DNA of 8,966 bases from Cyanobium sp. (GTDB taxonomy: Bacteria > Cyanobacteriota > Cyanobacteriia > PCC-6307 > Cyanobiaceae), in the NCBI GenBank assembly GCA_014191535.1, contig BJHC01000034.1, forward strand, positions 1 through 8,966. The letters run 5' to 3'. This document shows, piece by piece, positions 5,766 through 8,966 of this stretch. Within the stretch, counting starts at the first letter, position 1, and every line of letters starts with the position of its first letter. The notes below the pieces were generated by a model. That model searched no databases, was not told the DNA's origin, and saw only the letters and a program-made list of their open reading frames with translations. Position numbers and translations under genes: made by a program.

Positions 5766-5783
5766 CCTCTCAACCCTGCGTTC

Positions 5784-6254
5784 ATGTCCAAGCTGCTGCC
5801 CGTGGTTGCCGCCTGCATCGGCGGTTGCATGCTCACGGCTGCCGCCCCGGTGTCGGCCCAGAGCTGTCAGTTTCTCTCGCCGGTCGGTGGGAATGGGGTC
5901 ACCCCGATCGTGACCAAAACCATCAGCGCGGGGAATCCGCTGCCCTTCAGCCGCCCCAACTGGAACACGGACTTCTTCGTGACCCAGCCCTACAGCTATT
6001 TCAAGTACTTCTTCACCGCCAATTCCTCGGTGAGCGCCACCTATCCGATTCAGGGCTACCTCAAGTTCACCGATGGCTCCAACCTGCAGGTGATCAATGA
6101 GTCGTATGCCCCGCAGATGGGCACCGGCCGCCAGTGGACCGCGCAGGCGGTGCCCGGCAAGACCGTGAGCCAGGTGAACTTCAAGATCGGCGCCAGTGCC
6201 GACCAGGCCGCCACAGGCTTCACCTATCGCATCTCCGTTCAGGGCTGCAACTGA
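5784..6254 (+). CDS. small secreted protein of unknown function
   Basis: A 156-residue precursor I do not recognise. Residues 1-26 form a Sec signal peptide: Lys3, a hydrophobic core, then APVSA-Q, with probable cleavage after Ala25. An earlier Cys (GGC, residue 15) lies inside the hydrophobic core and is a poor lipobox. The mature part of about 131 residues is rich in aromatic residues, Ser, Thr and Asn (PNWNTDFFVTQPYSYFKYFF, 58-77), suggesting a beta-sandwich. It has just two cysteines, Cys28 near the mature N-terminus and Cys155 one residue from the end, well placed for a disulfide clamping the chain ends. Composition favours the periplasm or cell surface. The gene is a single unit between a divergent and a convergent operon, downstream of a CRP-type site. 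The same frame is open upstream to 4986, but that is antisense to the MlaE-like gene and not coding. Confidence 0.85.
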   Translation: MSKLLPVVAACIGGCMLTAAAPVSAQSCQFLSPVGGNGVTPIVTKTISAGNPLPFSRPNWNTDFFVTQPYSYFKYFFTANSSVSATYPIQGYLKFTDGSNLQVINESYAPQMGTGRQWTAQAVPGKTVSQVNFKIGASADQAATGFTYRISVQGCN

Positions 6255-6260
6255 TCCGCT

Positions 6261-6278
6261 CTGCTCGGCTTAGAGCAG
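6261..6278. terminator. hairpin between convergent genes, possible shared terminator
   Basis: CTGCTC-GGCTTA-GAGCAG forms a perfect 6-bp stem with a 6-base loop, just after the stop of the secreted-protein gene (6254) and spanning the pabC stop (6270-6272). Its place between convergent genes suits a bidirectional terminator. It lacks a U tract on either side, so intrinsic termination would be weak; it might instead protect 3' ends. Confidence 0.35.
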
Positions 6279-7124
6279 GCGGCGCCAGAGCCGTTCGGCC
6301 TCTGTTGCTGCCTCGGGCCACGCCGTCAGGGGGTGGCCATCGAGGCGCAGCAGCGGCCGGCAACTCAGGCTGTTGATCAGCAGCCAGCGCTCGCCAGCCG
6401 CCGGGGAGGCCTCCAGCTGCGCTTCCTCGGCGAGGCCCAGCTCCAGCAGCCGGCCCCGCATCACCCCGGGCAGGCAGCCGCTGCTGAGGGGCGGTGTCAG
6501 CCAACGGCCCTGGCGCTGCACCAGCAGGTTGGCGGTGGCGCCGCAGCAGAGTCCGCCGCTGCTGCTGCGCAGCAGGGCTTCCTCGGCTCCTGCCAGCCGG
6601 GCTTCCCGGCGGGCTTGGATCGCCTGGCCATAGGCGAAGGTTTTGCAACGGCTCAGCAGGCTGGAGGCGTTGCGGGTTTCATGGCGACTCACCATCGCCG
6701 TGAGGGGTGTGAACGTGGCGTTGCAGGGGGTGAGCTGCAGCCAGAAGCGATGCTCGGCGGCGCTGGCTGGCCCTGCTGGCAGTTCGATGCCCCGCCCCCG
6801 TTGGTTGCCGCGGCTCCAGTTGAGGCGCAAGGCTCCACCGCCCGAGCCATGGGCCAGCTGGGCCCGTTCGATCGCCTCGAGCAGCAGGGGCTCCAGGCTG
6901 GCCGCCGCTGGTGGCGCTGCCATGCCCAGCAGGGCCGCGCTCCGCTGCCAGCGCTGCAGGTGCTCCGCCAGCAGCTGCGGTCGCCCGCCTTCGACCCAGA
7001 CGGTTTCAAACAGCCCATCGGCCAACTGCAGGCCGCGGTCGGCCAGGGGCAGCTGCAGCTGCTCGGGCGTGCCCCAGCGGCCATCGATCCAGGCCACGCT
7101 GCTGGGGGTTGGCATCTGGGTCAT
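6270..7124 (-). CDS. pabC: class IV aminotransferase, likely 4-amino-4-deoxychorismate lyase
   Basis: A 284-residue PLP enzyme of the fold-IV family (PabC, branched-chain and D-amino acid aminotransferases). Family landmarks are DRGLQLADGLFETVWVEGG (29-47), HLQRWQRSA (55-63), the PLP lysine in CKTFAYGQA (Lys161), and CCGATANLLV (193-202) followed by PPLSSGCLPGVMRG (211-224), which binds the cofactor phosphate. Next to pabB the probable reaction is conversion of aminodeoxychorismate to p-aminobenzoate and pyruvate, for folate. At the position where the fold usually has a conserved Glu contacting the PLP ring nitrogen (T-E-C-C-A-A-N in E. coli PabC, from memory), this protein has Cys194 by my alignment. 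The ATG at 7124 is chosen for its ATGA overlap with the pabB stop; a second Met lies three codons in. It could instead be another class IV aminotransferase. Confidence 0.85.
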   Translation of the reverse strand: MTQMPTPSSVAWIDGRWGTPEQLQLPLADRGLQLADGLFETVWVEGGRPQLLAEHLQRWQRSAALLGMAAPPAAASLEPLLLEAIERAQLAHGSGGGALRLNWSRGNQRGRGIELPAGPASAAEHRFWLQLTPCNATFTPLTAMVSRHETRNASSLLSRCKTFAYGQAIQARREARLAGAEEALLRSSSGGLCCGATANLLVQRQGRWLTPPLSSGCLPGVMRGRLLELGLAEEAQLEASPAAGERWLLINSLSCRPLLRLDGHPLTAWPEAATEAERLWRRLL

Positions 7125-8473
7125 GCCAGGGCCTCCAGCAGGGGGTGCAGCTTCCAGCCCAGCTCCGCCGCTTCCGCCAGGGGATCGGAGTCGGCCACGA
7201 TGCCGCAGCCGCCGTGGCAGCGCAGCTGGTCGCCCCGTAGCAGCAGGCTGCGGCTGAGGATGCTGCTGTCGAGGCTGCCGTCCCCATCGCGGCGTAGCAG
7301 CGAGCCGCAATAGGGGCCGCGGGCCACGGGTTCCAGCTCCGCCAGCCGCTGGCAGGCGCGCAGTTTGGGGGCGCCGCTGATGGAGCCCCCCGGCCAGCAG
7401 GCCCGCAGTAGGTCCACCCAGCTGCACTCGGGCCGCAGCTGGCCGGTGACCACCGACGTGAGGTGGTGCACCTGGGGGTAGCTCTCCAGGCCCACCAGCT
7501 GCGGCACATCGATCGAGCCCGGCACACACACCCGCCCCAGGTCGTTGCGCAACAGATCCACGACCATCACGTTCTCGGCCCGGTCCTTGGCGCTGCACAC
7601 CAGTTCCGCCGCCTGGTCGGCATCGCCTTGGGGATCCGCCTGACGCGGGCGCGTGCCCTTGATCGGCCGGGTTTCCACGGCGCCGCCGGCGCTGAGCTGC
7701 AGAAACCGTTCCGGTGAGGCGGAGATCACCGCTTCACCGCTGGCGGCTCCGCCGGCGATCACCAGGCCGGAAAACGGGGCCGGGCAGCGGCGGCGCAGCT
7801 GTAGAAACAGCGGCAGGGCCGCTGCGGCCCCCTGGGGCCCATCCGCCGGCAGGGCGGTGCTGCAACAGGCGGTGAGGTTGGCCTGGAACAGATCGCCAGC
7901 GGCGATCAGCTCCTGCAGCAGCTCCACCCCTGCAGCGAAGGCCATGGTGTCGCTGTGCCAGCGCCAGTGCTCCGCGGCCAGGGCGGGCCAGGGGTGGTCC
8001 ATCGGGGCCGGCAGCGAGGGCGGCAGGGTGGGCTGCTCCGCCTCCAGCCAACGGGCCATCGCCTCCAGCCGGCCGGGATCGTGGCCTTCGACCCACAGCT
8101 GCTGTTGCTGCAGGTCGAAGCGCAGCACCGGATCGTGGCGGGCGATCCAGAGGCTGGCCATGGCATCGGCCTTCCAGTGGCCGGCGGGCTCCACCCAGGC
8201 GGCCGCTTCGTAGCTCAGCCAACCGCACCAGTGCCCTGGCCCCAGCTGCGCCAGCCGGGCAAACGGATCGCTGGCGCCCGCCTCTCCGGGCAGGCCGCGG
8301 CAGCAGTGTTGCTCCAGGGGATCGGCCGCCAGGGTGAGCCAGCGCCCCAGGCTGGTGCCATCCCCGTCCAGCCAGATCAGCCCCTCCGGTCCCCAGCGGG
8401 CCGCCAGCGCTGCCGCCACGGCGGCGGGATCACACCACGGCAGCTGGCGCCGCTGGGTCGGCGCGCTGCTCAT
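7121..8473 (-). CDS. pabB: aminodeoxychorismate synthase component I
   Basis: A 450-residue chorismate-using enzyme. The C-terminal catalytic half carries GDLFQANLT (193-201), SASPERFL (251-258), [11 protein letters not shown] (267-277), [19 protein letters not shown] (297-315), [11 protein letters not shown] (336-346), [10 protein letters not shown] (361-370) and GPYCGS (386-391). The PIKGT motif with Lys272 marks aminodeoxychorismate synthase rather than anthranilate synthase, which usually has PIAGT. It aminates chorismate with ammonia from a PabA-type glutaminase; none is fused or adjacent, so it presumably acts with one encoded elsewhere. The N-terminal half (about 1-170) is the usual divergent domain. 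The ATG at 8473 is picked over upstream in-frame starts because it makes an ATGA overlap with the queC stop. It is followed by pabC, again overlapping by 4 bases. Confidence 0.95.
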   Translation of the reverse strand: MSSAPTQRRQLPWCDPAAVAAALAARWGPEGLIWLDGDGTSLGRWLTLAADPLEQHCCRGLPGEAGASDPFARLAQLGPGHWCGWLSYEAAAWVEPAGHWKADAMASLWIARHDPVLRFDLQQQQLWVEGHDPGRLEAMARWLEAEQPTLPPSLPAPMDHPWPALAAEHWRWHSDTMAFAAGVELLQELIAAGDLFQANLTACCSTALPADGPQGAAAALPLFLQLRRRCPAPFSGLVIAGGAASGEAVISASPERFLQLSAGGAVETRPIKGTRPRQADPQGDADQAAELVCSAKDRAENVMVVDLLRNDLGRVCVPGSIDVPQLVGLESYPQVHHLTSVVTGQLRPECSWVDLLRACWPGGSISGAPKLRACQRLAELEPVARGPYCGSLLRRDGDGSLDSSILSRSLLLRGDQLRCHGGCGIVADSDPLAEAAELGWKLHPLLEALA

Positions 8474-8966
8474 GGGCGCGCAGGGCCGCTGGCCAGCTCG
8501 GGGTGGCCCGCCTCGATCAGGGCGGCATCGCGGATGCGGCAGCTGTCGCAGACGCCGCAGGGCTGCGTGCCGCCGCTGTAGCAGCTCCAGGTTTGGGCGA
8601 TCGGCACCCCCAGCCGCAGGGCTTCCTGCACGATGCGGGTCTTGCTCCACTCCACCAGGGGCGCCCAGAGCCGGGTGCCATGGCCTTCGCGTCCCGCCTT
8701 GCTGGCCAGGTCCGCCAGCCCTTGAAAGGCCTCCAGGTAGTCGGGCCGGCAGTCCGGGTAGCCGGAGTAATCCACCGCATTCACCCCGAGCACCAGCCGT
8801 TCGGCGCCGCGGGCCTCCGCCAGGCTGAGGCCCACGGCGCTGAACACGGTGTTGCGGCCGGGCACGTAGGTGCTGGGGATCACGCCCGCCTGCACCCCAT
8901 CGCTGGGTACGGCCATGGCGGGATCGGTGAGGGCCGAGCCCCCCCAGGCCGCCAGGTTGACGGCGA
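8470..8966 (-). CDS. queC: 7-cyano-7-deazaguanine (preQ0) synthase, N-terminus beyond the window
   Basis: The last 164 residues or so are present, running off the right edge. Reading in from the edge, [13 protein letters not shown] leads to [13 protein letters not shown], then [22 protein letters not shown], and near the end [18 protein letters not shown], the four-cysteine zinc site (C-x8-C-x2-C-x2-C), all diagnostic of QueC. The enzyme converts 7-carboxy-7-deazaguanine, ammonia and ATP to preQ0, the precursor of queuosine in tRNA. The N-terminal SGGxDS ATP-pyrophosphatase loop is outside the window, so catalytic completeness cannot be checked. An ATG at 8916 is internal, because family sequence continues upstream of it. 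The gene overlaps pabB by 4 bases (ATGA) and heads, or continues, a minus-strand operon. Confidence 0.95.
   Translation of the reverse strand, partial: AVNLAAWGGSALTDPAMAVPSDGVQAGVIPSTYVPGRNTVFSAVGLSLAEARGAERLVLGVNAVDYSGYPDCRPDYLEAFQGLADLASKAGREGHGTRLWAPLVEWSKTRIVQEALRLGVPIAQTWSCYSGGTQPCGVCDSCRIRDAALIEAGHPELASGPARP

Larger units (their letters stand above)
5628..5783. promoter_or_regulatory. divergent intergenic region between the MlaE-like/MCE pair and the secreted-protein gene
   Basis: This 156-base gap must drive transcription both ways. It is locally richer in A+T than its surroundings (5704-5719 and 5741-5756). It contains a perfect CRP-type palindrome (5739-5754) and a distant Shine-Dalgarno (5759-5765). 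A weak plus-strand promoter could be TTTTCA at 5714-5719 with TGTGAT at 5739-5744, each 4 of 6, spaced 19 bases; this would put the CRP-type site over the -10 and start point. No convincing promoter was seen toward the MlaE-like gene, which begins 112 bases from the palindrome. Confidence 0.5.

Noticed and set aside
4986..5783. Upstream extension of the secreted-protein frame (open from 4986)
   Set aside because: It is antisense to the MlaE-like gene and Gln/Gly/His-rich; a clear signal peptide begins at 5784.
6333..7313. Plus-strand open frame of 326 codons opposite pabC
   Set aside because: Low-complexity Ala/Gln-rich shadow; pabC on the other strand has a complete set of fold-IV landmarks.
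7125..7598. N-terminal extension of the pabC frame upstream to 7598
   Set aside because: That part is a shadow of pabB in another frame. The real start is the ATGA overlap at 7124, where family sequence begins.
8474..8650. Longer pabB start at 8650
   Set aside because: The extension overlaps the zinc-site region of queC and has no PabB-like sequence; 8473 gives the same ATGA coupling seen at pabB-pabC.
8917..8966. queC starting at the ATG at 8916
   Set aside because: In-frame sequence upstream reads [14 protein letters not shown], matching QueC, so the gene continues past the right edge.

Overview
The window is GC-rich DNA with tightly packed genes and looks like a picocyanobacterium of the Synechococcus/Cyanobium type. 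The basis is the gene set (urease, an MCE-domain protein beside an MlaE-like permease, queC-pabB-pabC), the very high GC and the compact layout. No rRNA or other phylogenetic marker is present, so the lineage is inferred. I see no tRNA, insertion sequence, integrase or CRISPR array. No gap between genes exceeds 156 bases.

Layout from left to right: (1) the start of a urease structural operon on the minus strand, ureA and the first codons of ureB. (2) A 127-base divergent gap with a perfect 7-bp dyad just before the next start codon. (3) A plus-strand ABC importer operon (494-4223): LivH-fold permease, ATPase, and two tandem paralogous lipoprotein substrate-binding proteins of the TrpX/COG2984 family. 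(4) A minus-strand pair transcribed toward it (5627-4144): a short, divergent MlaE-like permease and an MCE-domain protein. The MCE gene runs 80 bases into the end of the second binding-protein gene. (5) A 156-base divergent gap holding a perfect CRP-type site (TGTGA-N6-TCACA). (6) A plus-strand gene for a small secreted protein of unknown function. (7) A minus-strand operon queC > pabB > pabC, joined by 4-base ATGA overlaps and running in from the right edge.

How the genes may work together: the importer has a membrane subunit, an ATPase and two alternative capture proteins, so it may sample two related ligands. Its relatives import tryptophan or are uncharacterised, but the binding proteins here carry a shared Cys-Tyr-Cys motif that suggests another ligand. 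The MCE/MlaE-like pair should act in lipid trafficking between membranes, but no ATPase lies beside it and the permease lacks the usual ATPase-coupling segment. PabB and PabC make p-aminobenzoate for folate. QueC makes preQ0 for tRNA queuosine. Both pathways start from the GTP cyclohydrolase I product, which may explain the operon.

The best candidates for something undescribed are the two-receptor importer with the CYC motif, the ATPase-less MlaE/MCE pair, and the secreted protein behind the CRP-type site.
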